DNA from: Robinsoniella peoriensis
GTDB lineage: Bacteria > Bacillota > Clostridia > Lachnospirales > Lachnospiraceae
NCBI RefSeq assembly: GCF_000797495.1
Contig: NZ_JTGN01000001.1
Span: 776,683 to 840,682, forward strand
DNA length: 64,000 bases
Direction of reading: 5' to 3'
The notes beneath the pieces were generated by a model. That model saw only the letters and a list, made by a program, of their open reading frames with translations, was not told the origin of the DNA and made no database searches. Shown piece after piece: positions 1 to 8,566 of this stretch. Position 1 is the stretch's first letter, and every line of letters starts with the position of its first letter. The translations under genes and the position numbers were made by a program.

Positions 1-279
1 GTGGGACCCTGGGGTTGTGGCATGCTGGACGCTATTGGCGTAAAGCAGCTTCATCTTATCACTGTAGTGGGATTCTTCATTCTAATACAGTATATTTATG
101 GTTATAGTACTTACATCCAGTTACTTCTGTGATAGGAAAGCAAGTAAAATTAAACTTTCTCCCAATTCATACTAAACTGTCCAAACACACTCTGCTGAAT
201 CCAAAAACGAACAGCTGGACACAGCCCCAGGGTCTCCACTCGGCTGAGAAAACCAGCTTTGTGGCGACAACCTGGATCT
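1..279. other. Non-coding left edge, no gene recognised
   Basis: I recognise no gene here. One frame is open from base 1 to a stop at 130-132 and could be the 3' end of a gene entering from the left, but its translation matches nothing I know. Bases 1-19 are nearly the reverse complement of 220-239 (shared core ACCCTGGGG), so this stretch may belong to the same repetitive or structured element as the large palindrome that follows. Longer reading frames here look like by-products of the repeat, not genes. Confidence 0.4.
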
Positions 280-544
280 CGGAAAGATGGGTGTGGGAAA
301 CTGGTATGGGCGGAGGAAGCATAGAGCAGAGCTGAGTATTTACTTACCTTTTCGAAGTGTTTTTTGGCGGATAGTATTCGACTGGCTCCCATCGGATACT
401 AAGCGGGTACTGAACCGAGAAATGCATCAGGATTTCTCGGTGAATACCCGCGTGCCGCCAAAAAGCGCTTCGAAAAGGTTAGAAAATACCAGTTCTGCGG
501 CCAGCTGACGGAGCCCATGCCAGTTTCCCACACCCATCTTTCCG
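280..544. repeat. 265-bp imperfect palindrome, possible structured RNA or extragenic repeat
   Basis: The arms 280-370 and 455-544 are inverted copies of each other. The outer 31 bp match with one mismatch, and the inner 24 bp (347-370 against 455-478, core TTTTCGAAG) match with two. The middle of the arms diverges, and several differences are transitions that keep G-U pairing. Two further hairpins sit between the arms: 373-399 (AGTATTCGA with TCGGATACT) and 403-451 (GCGGGTA..CCGAGAAAT with ATTTCTCGG..TACCCGC). The fold is therefore a long stem ending in a three-way junction. No protein gene fits. Whether it is transcribed cannot be told from the sequence. Confidence 0.75.
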
Positions 545-560
545 TACACTACCTACATCT

Positions 561-593
561 ACAAAGCGTCATTAATCAGCTAAACCCCAAATT
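561..593. repeat. Short dispersed repeat, copy 1
   Basis: The string CAAAGCGTCATTAATCAG and what follows (taaacccc aaatt) recurs at 63904-63937 with one inserted base and about two substitutions, 63 kb away. It lies just outside the large palindrome and before the 3' end of the SDR gene. It is probably part of a dispersed extragenic repeat family. Confidence 0.5.
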
Positions 594-611
594 TAAAAGA
601 ATTTCTACACC

Positions 612-1379
612 CTAAATAACCATTCCATTATTCGGACTGATGATCTGCCCGGTCATTGAACTTTGAACAAGAATACTGCAAACCAGTTCTGCAATATCTT
701 CCGGTGTGGAAATACGCTGTAAGGGCAACTTTCCGCTAAGCCGGTACATCTTTTCTTCTTCCCCCTCCCACCATCTGGTGGATATGGCAGCAGGCGCTAT
801 ACAATTTACCCTGATATCCGGCGCCAGTACATGTGCCAATGATTTCGTCAGACAGTGCACCGCTCCCTTGGACACCGCATAGGGCAGGGACGAGCCGGTA
901 CCTGTAATCCCTGCAATACTTCCCATATTCAATATAGCACAGTCTTCCTGCTTACCTTTCTGCTTTTTCATAATCGGCGCAACAGCCCGGGCACAGTAGA
1001 ACATTCCTTTGACATTCACAGAGAATAAATGATCCCACACCTCCTCTGTGACGCTTTCCATATCCGACAAGTCTATCTGCTTTGTGATACCTGCATTATT
1101 TACCAGATAGTGAATTGCTCCCAACGCACTTTCGGCTTCCCGAACCATTTTCCGTACGGCATAATCATCCGATACATCAGCCTGAAGTGTAATTACACTG
1201 CCTCCCATAGCTTCTATGATTCTTGCGGTTTCCCGGGCTTCTTTCCCAGAATTTGCATAGTTTAATGCAATTGCAGCTCCGTATTCAGCCAGTTTTATGC
1301 ATACAGCTCTGCCCACTCCCGTTCCTCCTCCTGTAACAAGAACTGCTTTATCTTTCCATTTATCTTTCCATGTGATCAT
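612..1379 (-). CDS. SDR-family NAD(P)-dependent oxidoreductase
   Basis: This is a 255-residue classical short-chain dehydrogenase/reductase, the usual length for the family. The N-terminal cofactor motif TGGGTGVGRA, the NNAG motif and the catalytic Ser plus YAVSK (YxxxK) are all present, so it should be active. The substrate cannot be deduced; many relatives are 3-oxoacyl-ACP reductases or sugar/steroid dehydrogenases. The start ATG has the RBS AAGGAGG. It is divergently transcribed from a LysR regulator 105 bp away, the usual arrangement of a LysR target, so control by that regulator is likely (inference). Confidence 0.9.
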   Translation of the reverse strand: MITWKDKWKDKAVLVTGGGTGVGRAVCIKLAEYGAAIALNYANSGKEARETARIIEAMGGSVITLQADVSDDYAVRKMVREAESALGAIHYLVNNAGITKQIDLSDMESVTEEVWDHLFSVNVKGMFYCARAVAPIMKKQKGKQEDCAILNMGSIAGITGTGSSLPYAVSKGAVHCLTKSLAHVLAPDIRVNCIAPAAISTRWWEGEEEKMYRLSGKLPLQRISTPEDIAELVCSILVQSSMTGQIISPNNGMVI

Positions 1380-1432
1380 TTCATCAACCTCCTTACTCTT
1401 TTCATTTATTATACATTTATCCGGTTATCGTG

Positions 1433-1459
1433 TATAATAGTTGATAGTGATAAGATCAA
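1433..1459 (+). promoter_or_regulatory. LysR promoter and LysR-type operator
   Basis: In the intergenic space between the SDR and lysR genes there is a consensus -10 (TATAAT, 1433-1438) directed at lysR. It is followed by the palindrome TTGATAGTGATAAGATCAA (1441-1459), which has arms TTGAT/ATCAA and the T-N11-A core typical of LysR sites. Its place just downstream of the -10 fits negative autoregulation. Confidence 0.55.
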
Positions 1460-1484
1460 TCAGATAAAATGATGAGGTGAAAAA

Positions 1485-2318
1485 ATGGAGAGTTTAGAAC
1501 TACGAATATTCCGAGAAGCTGCCAAGTCGAATTCAATTTCTAAAGCTGCTGAAAATCTGAATTACGTACAGTCAAATGTAACTGCACATATAAAGAAATT
1601 GGAAGAAGAACTGGGCACTACATTATTTATACGCCATGGAAAAGGTGTCACACTGACCGAAGACGGCGAAAAGCTGCTGCATTATGCGGATAAAATTCTT
1701 GAAATGCTGGACAATGCTTTATCCGCATTTCAAAAAGAATGTGATAGACTGCAAATCGGAGCAACACAGACACTGGCCGCCTCCCGATTGCCCCTCTGGA
1801 TATCCGCCTTCCGGAAAATATATCCGGACATCCGATTATCAGTTGTCACCAGCAGTCAGGAGGATCTGATTCAAAATCTGGAAAAGCACGCACTTGATTG
1901 TGTATTTGTAGAATCAAAATACATATCACCCTGTGGGAAATCCATCTTTCAATTTTCAGAAGAATTAAGCGTCATCGCTCCTTTGAAGAGTTCGCCGCAA
2001 TCCCTGCCATTTCGTCCGATTGTTGTAAATACTTTGACTACCTGCCCTTTTCGAAAACAGCTGGCCGCCTGGTCTTTTTCTCAGAATCATTCGGAACCGT
2101 CAGTCATCGAATTTGATACGGCAGAAGCAATCATGAATGCTGTGTCACTTGGTATGGGGATCTCTCTGCTGCCCTCTAGCCTTATTGCCGGAAAAAATAA
2201 TCTTACCGCATTTCAAATTCCGGAAATAAAAGATTTTGATCTGCATATGGTGACTCTTTGCGGGCAGCAAAACAAACAGGTATTTCAATTCAGAGACATT
2301 GCAGCCACTTTTTATTAA
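1485..2318 (+). CDS. LysR-family transcriptional regulator
   Basis: This is a 277-residue LTTR. The N-terminal winged HTH (about residues 3-62, including SISKAAENLNYVQSNVTAHIK) is followed by a periplasmic-binding-protein-like effector domain (about 90-275). Such proteins bind T-N11-A palindromes and respond to a small metabolite. The RBS GATGAGGTG precedes the ATG. Its likely targets are itself and the divergent SDR gene. The effector is unknown. Confidence 0.9.
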   Translation: MESLELRIFREAAKSNSISKAAENLNYVQSNVTAHIKKLEEELGTTLFIRHGKGVTLTEDGEKLLHYADKILEMLDNALSAFQKECDRLQIGATQTLAASRLPLWISAFRKIYPDIRLSVVTSSQEDLIQNLEKHALDCVFVESKYISPCGKSIFQFSEELSVIAPLKSSPQSLPFRPIVVNTLTTCPFRKQLAAWSFSQNHSEPSVIEFDTAEAIMNAVSLGMGISLLPSSLIAGKNNLTAFQIPEIKDFDLHMVTLCGQQNKQVFQFRDIAATFY

Positions 2319-2339
2319 AATACAAAATACCCCTGAAAA

Positions 2340-2373
2340 AATGCCTGTGCAGCAAAATTCCTGCACAGGCATT
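2340..2373 (-). terminator. Intrinsic terminator of the GGDEF gene
   Basis: A perfect 13-bp stem (AATGCCTGTGCAG / CTGCACAGGCATT) with an 8-base loop is followed on the minus strand by six Ts. It lies in the convergent gap between lysR and the GGDEF gene and can stop transcription from the latter. Confidence 0.8.
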
Positions 2374-2389
2374 CTGATCCCGGGAGAGT

Positions 2390-3472
2390 TTATCTGCCCG
2401 GACTTAACACACGGATGGTGTAATGTCCTTTTCCCATATGTTTTGATTGATAAAGAGCTTTATCACCGTATTGATAAAGTCTATGATAATCCGTCGTCCC
2501 CTGATTATAAATGCAACAGCCAATACTGACATTTACAGGAATATAATTGATACAGGCAATCTGAAGCCCCCGTATCTTTTCATAAAGACAGTCAAGACTC
2601 TGCCTGCAGATGGATTCATCCGCACATTTCAAACTGTACACAACGAACTCATCTCCTCCCATTCGGAAAAATACATCTTCTTTTGAAAATTGAGCCCGAA
2701 TAACTTCTGCAATTTCTTTCAAAACTTCATCACCACTGGCATGACCATAAGTATCATTTATGGACTTAAAATCATCAATATCTAAAATGCAAAATGCCCC
2801 ATACTCTTTGCGCTCAGCAAGATGCTTTATCTTTTCCTCACCGATACCCCTGTTATAGATTCCAGTAAGCACATCTTTCTCAGATTTCTCCCGGAATTTC
2901 ACATAGTTTTCCACATTCTCAAGCCTGTCATCCAGGATAAAAAAATTAACACCGGCTGCCAGAAAATAAAATGCCACTAAATCAACGAAATCTTCTAAAA
3001 ACAACTGAAAATCCTTAGCCAGATAGTTACATATACAGTAGATAACAGCAATGATTGTAATATAGAGACATACTCTCCAGGGTTTATCCAATATAAATAA
3101 TGGCAGGACACAGATAAAAATCATTATAGTTATGGAAGGCTGGGTCGGATCCAGGAATGTTCCCAGCATAATTGCCATGATCATAACCGGCGTTATCACT
3201 GCATAAAAGGCAAATATGATATGTTTTATCTTCTTCTTATGTAAAAATTCAGCCAAAAATAACATCGCAACATAATAGACTGCCATAATTAGAAACTGGG
3301 TATTAAACGTAACAATGTCTCTCAATAAAAGACAAAATAATAAGACTGCAACGGAAATAATAACCCCAACAACGGAAAAGTCCCTTAAGCTTTTATAATT
3401 TCTAATCCTGATCTCTTCTGGATATAAATCAACTGTTTTACCTAAAAAATTAGTTTTTACTTTCTGGAACAT
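2390..3472 (-). CDS. Membrane-bound diguanylate cyclase (GGDEF)
   Basis: This is a 360-residue protein with about six hydrophobic segments in its first 190 residues and a C-terminal GGDEF domain (about 195-355). The active-site motif is an intact GGDEF within FFRMGGDEFVV, so it should make c-di-GMP from two GTP. The residues where an inhibitory RxxD I-site would stand read SKED, so product inhibition by that route is probably absent. No EAL domain is fused. The RBS GGAGATACGAA precedes the ATG. The signal sensed by the membrane part is unknown. Confidence 0.9.
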   Translation of the reverse strand: MFQKVKTNFLGKTVDLYPEEIRIRNYKSLRDFSVVGVIISVAVLLFCLLLRDIVTFNTQFLIMAVYYVAMLFLAEFLHKKKIKHIIFAFYAVITPVMIMAIMLGTFLDPTQPSITIMIFICVLPLFILDKPWRVCLYITIIAVIYCICNYLAKDFQLFLEDFVDLVAFYFLAAGVNFFILDDRLENVENYVKFREKSEKDVLTGIYNRGIGEEKIKHLAERKEYGAFCILDIDDFKSINDTYGHASGDEVLKEIAEVIRAQFSKEDVFFRMGGDEFVVYSLKCADESICRQSLDCLYEKIRGLQIACINYIPVNVSIGCCIYNQGTTDYHRLYQYGDKALYQSKHMGKGHYTIRVLSPGR

Positions 3473-3803
3473 TTCGTATCTCCTTTGTGTCTCTTATAAA
3501 TATTGAAGCATGATATAAATTATGATTAGTTATCTCATATATTCAATATAGGATTACAGTATAACATAATATCGAATAAATTACAGCATTACATATGCTG
3601 TAATTCTAATTCAAATCGAATTAAATTCAATTAAATTGTGACCTTACCTGCCCTTACAAATATAAAAAATGCCGGCTGACCTGTTACTAATTACTAACTT
3701 CAGCCAGCTGGCATTTATACTTTGTAAAGTTGATTATAATTAAGATTATTTTCGTTATACTTTATATTCACCATATCGCTATTGTCAATCGTGTCAGTTT
3801 CCA
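3473..3803. other. Intergenic region with palindrome and terminator
   Basis: This 331-bp AT-rich gap holds no recognisable gene. It contains a perfect 10-bp palindrome ATTACAGCAT / ATGCTGTAAT at 3580-3604, a candidate regulatory site upstream of the GGDEF gene, and the terminator of the lipoprotein gene (3669-3714). The GGDEF promoter should lie between 3480 and 3570, but no strong consensus is visible. Confidence 0.5.
3669..3714 (-). terminator. Intrinsic terminator of the lipoprotein gene
   Basis: A hairpin with arms ATGCCGGCTGA and TCAGCCagctGGCAT (4-base bulge) is followed on the minus strand by TTTTTT. It lies 90 bp downstream of the lipoprotein stop codon. Confidence 0.65.
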
Positions 3804-4397
3804 TCAATTACCATACAGATCCATGACTCTCTGAACCATAGCTTCAACATCAGATTTTGACACTGTCTTTTCCGCTCCATCTATATCACTTTTTTTGAGA
3901 ACGCCTACCCGTTTCAAATTTTCTACATCTGACATCGCCCATTCCGGCACAGAACTGATATCTACATCTTCTTTCTGCTTTTTACTGGCTTCCGGCTCAG
4001 GCAGTGTTCCAAACGCCCTGCTCACAATCACCAGCATATCCATACCGTCAGCCTCTTCGTTCTCACGATCTTCCAACCCTTTCAAAAGAGAATCTCTTTT
4101 TATTCTGTTGCCATATTTAGCAGCAGTTTCAACCATAAGATCCGATGCCTGTCCCAGAGTCATGCTCCCTTCCGATGCCTGGGAATCCTTCGAATCCTGT
4201 TCTCCCTGAGCTTCTCCGGGTGCTTGCGTTTCCCCTGCCTTTTGTGTCTCCCGGGTCTCTCCAGCATTCTGTGTCTCCTGGACCTTTTTGGTTTCTCCCG
4301 TTGTCCCACTTTCTTTTGCTGTGGGACTGCATGCTGTGATACCAATTGCACAGCCCAGTAAAATTCCAGTTAATACAGCCGCTTTTTTTGCTTTCAA
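3804..4397 (-). CDS. Putative lipoprotein with Glu/Thr-rich linker and SLH-like C-terminus
   Basis: This is a 197-residue protein. It begins with a lipoprotein signal (hydrophobic VLTGILLGCAIG, lipobox ITAC, lipidated Cys23), followed by a low-complexity linker of repeated ETQ/GET units (about 25-75). A folded C-terminal region (about 78-197) contains DVDISSVPEWAMSDVENLKRVGVL, which resembles one repeat of an S-layer-homology domain. It should be anchored to the outer face of the membrane. The start codon is TTG, chosen because it sits 8 bases after AAGGAGG. Function is unknown. Confidence 0.75.
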   Translation of the reverse strand: MKAKKAAVLTGILLGCAIGITACSPTAKESGTTGETKKVQETQNAGETRETQKAGETQAPGEAQGEQDSKDSQASEGSMTLGQASDLMVETAAKYGNRIKRDSLLKGLEDRENEEADGMDMLVIVSRAFGTLPEPEASKKQKEDVDISSVPEWAMSDVENLKRVGVLKKSDIDGAEKTVSKSDVEAMVQRVMDLYGN

Positions 4398-4751
4398 ATT
4401 AAATTCCTCCTTATATTTAGCTTCCCTAACATTTATTATATGAAATTTGTAGGAATAATCAAGTAAAACCTTTCTTTTCTGGCAGAGCCCGATTTTTCAT
4501 ATGTAAAATCAAAATAATTATGGTTACATAATGGCTTTAGATATACACCTAATCTGCCGGACACTTGCTGATTGGCTCAGGATTATTATTCTGATGATGT
4601 AAATTATTTCCCAGTCCAGGAATTCTGATGAAAAGAACATTTAAAAGAACCTGCTATGATTATCCTCATAACAGGTTCTCTTCTTAATTATCTTCTTATT
4701 TATCTACTTACACTTATCTATTTTCCACACAAAATAATTTACAGCCAAACT
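4398..4751. other. Intergenic region
   Basis: This is a 354-bp gap between two minus-strand genes. It holds the presumed promoter of the lipoprotein gene at its left end and the terminator of the SDR/fusion operon at 4646-4679. I see no gene or other clear motif. Confidence 0.5.
4646..4679 (-). terminator. Intrinsic terminator of the SDR / OYE-decarboxylase operon
   Basis: A 14-bp stem (AGAACCTGCTATGA / TCATAACAGGTTCT, one wobble) has a 6-base loop and is followed on the minus strand by a short T-run. It lies 73 bp past the SDR stop codon. Confidence 0.7.
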
Positions 4752-5528
4752 TTACACAATAGCTCCTCCCCCATCAACAACAATAAACTGCCCCTGCACA
4801 TAACTGGAAGCGTCACTGGAAAGATAGAGCACGGTACCATTCAATTCCCCTTTTTCTCCCGGACGTCCGGCGGGATTCATCATGGAATATCCCTGTAAGA
4901 ACTTCTCGGATTTAAACAGCGTCCCGCCAGTCATCTCTGTTTCAAATAAAGCAGGACCGATTGCATTTACGGTAATTCCAAATTTTGCATAAGAGCACGC
5001 CATGCCTTTGGTTAATCCAAGAACCGCAGATTTGGAGGCATTGTAGGAATGGCGGATAAACATATCATCTTTATCTGCGATAACCGCATTGACGGAAGCA
5101 ATATTGACCACTTTTCCATATTTCCGTTCTTTCATCTGAGGAACAATGTATTTCGACATGAGGAAGATACCCTTTACATTGGTATCAAAAGATTTATCCC
5201 AATCTTCTTCGGTCATGCTGTCCACCCCGCCTCGTACCGCAATACCTGCATTATTTAACAGAATATCAATATGTCCGAAGCTATCCAATACCTGCTTCAC
5301 CGCAGCTTTAACGCTTTCTTCATTCGTGACATCACAGCCCACAGCCATTACTTTTCTTCCTGTATTTTCAATTTCCTTTTTTACCTGATTCAGCTTTTCC
5401 ACACGCCTTGCCATAATTGCCACATCTGCTCCTGCCTGTGCATATGCCAGTGCTGCGTCTGCTCCTAATCCTGAGCTTGCACCTGTTACTACTGCTGCTT
5501 TACCTGTCAAATCAAACAAATTACTCAT
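4752..5528 (-). CDS. SDR-family oxidoreductase of the OYE-decarboxylase operon
   Basis: This is a 258-residue classical SDR with the cofactor motif TGASSGLG, NNAG, and the catalytic Ser/Tyr/Lys (NIASVNAV, YNASKSA). It ends in VDGGGAIV, as usual for 3-oxoacyl-reductase-like members. I chose the ATG at 5528, 9 bases after GTGAGG; a GTG five codons upstream is the alternative. It begins 33 bp after the fusion flavoprotein gene, in the same direction, so the two are probably co-transcribed and act on the same pathway: interconversion of a hydroxyl and a keto group next to the reduction and decarboxylation steps of the fusion (inference). Confidence 0.9.
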   Translation of the reverse strand: MSNLFDLTGKAAVVTGASSGLGADAALAYAQAGADVAIMARRVEKLNQVKKEIENTGRKVMAVGCDVTNEESVKAAVKQVLDSFGHIDILLNNAGIAVRGGVDSMTEEDWDKSFDTNVKGIFLMSKYIVPQMKERKYGKVVNIASVNAVIADKDDMFIRHSYNASKSAVLGLTKGMACSYAKFGITVNAIGPALFETEMTGGTLFKSEKFLQGYSMMNPAGRPGEKGELNGTVLYLSSDASSYVQGQFIVVDGGGAIV

Positions 5529-5560
5529 ATCTGATTGCCTCACTTTCTATATATTGTTAT

Positions 5561-8374
5561 TTAAATGCGTCCAGTTTCCATAAATGTTGTCCTGTCATAA
5601 CGCCCCGTCAGCAGATAAGGAATAATATCATCAGCATCTAAATTTTCTACCAGATTCAGTTTATGCACCAGCAGGCTGTTTTTAGAATAGGCTCCGCCTA
5701 CGATGGTATGAATCGGAAGTTCCGCCCAGGGATCGTCAATACTGGATTTCATATTCAGTGAAACCATTCCCGGTTCCCAGGAATTATAATTATATTCGCA
5801 TAGATTCATCAGAAGTGCTCCGTTGCGGAAATGGGACACCCCATTTTCATCCGGCTCCCTGTCAAAATGATAATAGAATCCTCCGCCATAGGTCTTCTTT
5901 CCTGCTTCCGGCGCCTGGTACAGCATATGAGTCAGCGGGCTGTTGTATTCGCCAAGCTCCATAGCTGCCTCAACCAATTGTGTCCCTCTTCTGGTAACGC
6001 TGGCTGTTACAGAATTCCCATTTCGCCGGATGACAAATTCTCCTCCCAGCTTTTTGGGAATGCTTCCATTATCACGTCCGCACTGGACTGCCATTTCTGC
6101 TCCCTGCCCTCCAAGTACCAGACCAAGCGGATAAAGGCCTAAGGTTTTCCCATACGTAGCATAGACACCCAGAATGGCTTCGTAATAATCGTCAGCAAAT
6201 GTGGGATTCTTAACATGGCAGATGGACAGGGTTACCACCGGAATGGAAAATGGTTTCAGCGGCGGCGGCAGCAATCCTGCAATCGCGGATGGATCTGACA
6301 GATAACTAATGTACAGTCCCTCCTGATTATCCATTAGTGATACTTTTCCAAATTCAGGAATCTCTTCAGATGCCACCCGGAAACTTGGCACCTTTTTCTT
6401 TTCTGCAAACAGTTGACGGCCTGCTTCGTATCCGGTGCGGACAGCAGGTGCAATGGTTCCATCTTTCACCGCACTTCCCACTACCTTAAGCTCAATATTC
6501 TTTTCCTTCAGTCCCTCTGCAAGAGAAGCATCCGGGCGGAATCCCAGCGAGAGCACGACTGCCTCTGCAGGCACATGCACTTCCTGATGATCTTCTGTTT
6601 GTTCCAGGATAACACCATCCGGACGAACCTCTTTTAAGGCATGCCCAAGCAGATACTCTGCACCATACTTAGTCAGACGTCCGCAGACATCCGCCACATT
6701 TGTATGATTACATCCGGGAGCGACTTCGCCCAGCATATCCACAATTTTCACTTTATTTCCCAGATCACCCAGATATTCCGCTGTTTCCAGACCGGTCAGT
6801 CCTGCTCCGATTACCACAACCTGCTTATCCGTAATCTTTGCATTTCCGTTTAGAACCTCTTCTACGGTGTAGACATTTTCTCCATGAATGCCCGGTATTT
6901 TTGAAGGAACTACGGACACAGAGCCAGTTGCGATAATGACCCCATCCGGTTCACATTCCATAACATTCTCTATGGCCGCCTCTGTATTTAATCTTACTTC
7001 CACACCCAGACGCTCAAATTCCTGCCGGTAATAGTCTGCAATCCACTGCATCCGCTCTTTCAGCGGCGGTTTTTTTGCCAGATTAATGGTTCCGCCCAGT
7101 TCTGCCTTCCGATCCATCAGGACTACCTTCACACCACGCAAAGCCAATGTCTGTGCGGCACACATTCCCGCAGGTCCTGCACCTACAACCACAACCCGGT
7201 TCCCCCTGGTATCACGGGGAAGACCGCTGTACTTACGCTCTCTTGCCAATCTGGGATTCAGAGCACATTCCGGCGGAAGCCCGGCTGCATTATACTCATT
7301 CAGGCTTTCAAAGCAGCGCAGACAGGAAATGCACTTACGCAGTTCTTTTTCTCTTCCTTCCTGCACCTTCCTTCCCCATTCTTCATCCGCCAGCCACGCA
7401 CGGCCAAGAGAAACAAAATCTTCCACCCCTTCTTCCAGGAATTTCTCTGCCACTGCCGGTTCACGAATAGCGGATACCCCTATAATCGGTATTTTTACAT
7501 GACTCCTAACAGCAGCCAGCAAATCGTGCCTCCAGCCCTGGGCAAATGAAATCGGCTCGATACAGGTCATTCCCGTTTCATAAAGGCCGCAGCTTACGTC
7601 CAGGAATTCAATCCCGGTCTTTTCTAATGCCATGGCGATTCTGATGCCGTCCTGGATATGAATATAATCTTCGGTCACACCGGTCTGATTCAGAAACTCT
7701 TCCACCGAAAGGCGGACACCAACCGGAAAATCCGCACCACAGGCTTTTTTGATACCTGCAATAATCTCAGTCACAATACGCAGACGGTTTTCAAAGCTGC
7801 CCCCATACTCATCCTCTCTTTTATTGGTATAAGGAGATAAAAACTGCTGTAACAGATACCCGTGAGCCGCATGAAGTTCCACTCCGTCACAGCCTGCTTT
7901 CTGCACCCGTACCGCACCATCGATAAATTGCTGCACCAGTTGTTTTATTTCTTCAGTCTTCAGGGCACGTGTCTCCTGCCGCAGGTATTTGCAAGGTATG
8001 GCAGATGGTGCTGCTACCGGCTGTCCGCCCATCAGCGCTGACACGGTTTCCCTTCCGGGATGATGAAGCTGTATAAAGATTTTAGTGCCATGTTTATGTA
8101 CCGCATCAGCCAATTCAGACAACGGTGCGATGTGGCGGTCCTTGGTAACCGACAGCTGCCTCATAAGTCCTGCTCCATGCCCGTCATTGATTCTGGTAAT
8201 TTCCGGAATGATAAGTCCGGCTCCTCCTATTGCCCTTGCCTCATAATATGCGATCATATCATCGGTAGGGGTTCCGTCCAGATTCGCCAGTCCAATTCCC
8301 ATTGGTGACATGACCAGGCGGTTTTTCATTTCTACATTTCCGATACTGCCAGATTCAAATAGTTTTTTATACAT
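5561..8374 (-). CDS. OYE-family FMN/Fe-S/FAD oxidoreductase fused to an acetoacetate-decarboxylase-like domain
   Basis: This is a 937-residue, three-part protein. Residues 1-340 form an old-yellow-enzyme TIM barrel (LHHPGRE, ELHAAHGYLLQQFLSP). C348, C351, C354 and C370 are the 4Fe-4S ligands of the 2,4-dienoyl-CoA reductase / BaiH-BaiCD group. Residues 390-660 are a FAD/NAD(P)-binding module with two GxGxxG motifs (GAGPAGMCAA, GAGLTGLETA). Residues about 680-937 form a full-length acetoacetate-decarboxylase-like domain with the lysine pair of the Schiff-base site in SIPKKLGG (K774/K775). The flavoprotein families normally end near residue 660-680. There is no frameshift, so the fusion is real in this sequence. 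The RBS is AGGAGG. The substrate is unknown; an unsaturated beta-keto acid is one that both halves could handle (inference). Confidence 0.9.
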   Translation of the reverse strand: MYKKLFESGSIGNVEMKNRLVMSPMGIGLANLDGTPTDDMIAYYEARAIGGAGLIIPEITRINDGHGAGLMRQLSVTKDRHIAPLSELADAVHKHGTKIFIQLHHPGRETVSALMGGQPVAAPSAIPCKYLRQETRALKTEEIKQLVQQFIDGAVRVQKAGCDGVELHAAHGYLLQQFLSPYTNKREDEYGGSFENRLRIVTEIIAGIKKACGADFPVGVRLSVEEFLNQTGVTEDYIHIQDGIRIAMALEKTGIEFLDVSCGLYETGMTCIEPISFAQGWRHDLLAAVRSHVKIPIIGVSAIREPAVAEKFLEEGVEDFVSLGRAWLADEEWGRKVQEGREKELRKCISCLRCFESLNEYNAAGLPPECALNPRLARERKYSGLPRDTRGNRVVVVGAGPAGMCAAQTLALRGVKVVLMDRKAELGGTINLAKKPPLKERMQWIADYYRQEFERLGVEVRLNTEAAIENVMECEPDGVIIATGSVSVVPSKIPGIHGENVYTVEEVLNGNAKITDKQVVVIGAGLTGLETAEYLGDLGNKVKIVDMLGEVAPGCNHTNVADVCGRLTKYGAEYLLGHALKEVRPDGVILEQTEDHQEVHVPAEAVVLSLGFRPDASLAEGLKEKNIELKVVGSAVKDGTIAPAVRTGYEAGRQLFAEKKKVPSFRVASEEIPEFGKVSLMDNQEGLYISYLSDPSAIAGLLPPPLKPFSIPVVTLSICHVKNPTFADDYYEAILGVYATYGKTLGLYPLGLVLGGQGAEMAVQCGRDNGSIPKKLGGEFVIRRNGNSVTASVTRRGTQLVEAAMELGEYNSPLTHMLYQAPEAGKKTYGGGFYYHFDREPDENGVSHFRNGALLMNLCEYNYNSWEPGMVSLNMKSSIDDPWAELPIHTIVGGAYSKNSLLVHKLNLVENLDADDIIPYLLTGRYDRTTFMETGRI

Positions 8375-8421
8375 ACCATTACCTCCTGAATTAGATTCTA
8401 TTCCCTTTCTGATGAATTAAC

Positions 8422-8448
8422 CTTATACCAGAAGCCGGTGTTTTTCAA
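8422..8448 (-). promoter_or_regulatory. Weak promoter of the OYE-decarboxylase operon
   Basis: On the minus strand TTGAAA (8443-8448) and TATAAG (8422-8427) are separated by only 15 bp, a poor spacing suggesting the need for an activator. The PucR-type regulator encoded divergently is the natural candidate. Confidence 0.4.
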
Positions 8449-8471
8449 CGTGCACCATGTATGATAAATAT

Positions 8472-8500
8472 TTGACAATTTGTGCATCGTACACTATACT
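8472..8500 (+). promoter_or_regulatory. Consensus promoter of the PucR-type regulator
   Basis: TTGACA (8472-8477), a 17-bp spacer and TATACT (8495-8500) make a strong sigma-A promoter. The spacer and flank hold two similar strings, GTGCACCATGTA (8449-8460) and GTGCATCGTACAC, which could be regulator sites overlapping the promoter. Confidence 0.65.
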
Positions 8501-8566
8501 GAAAACAAAGCATATATCTGATCCGTTTATTCCTTTTCAAAAGTTTCCCTAAAGTGAGGTAATCCT

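Noticed and set aside
129..508. Three overlapping open frames of 68-80 codons on both strands inside the left palindrome
   Set aside because: They are products of the inverted repeat: no RBS, low-complexity translation, and frames on both strands of the same palindrome.
280..544. Retron msr/msd RNA
   Set aside because: The long inverted arms suggested it, but no reverse transcriptase gene is within reach in this window.
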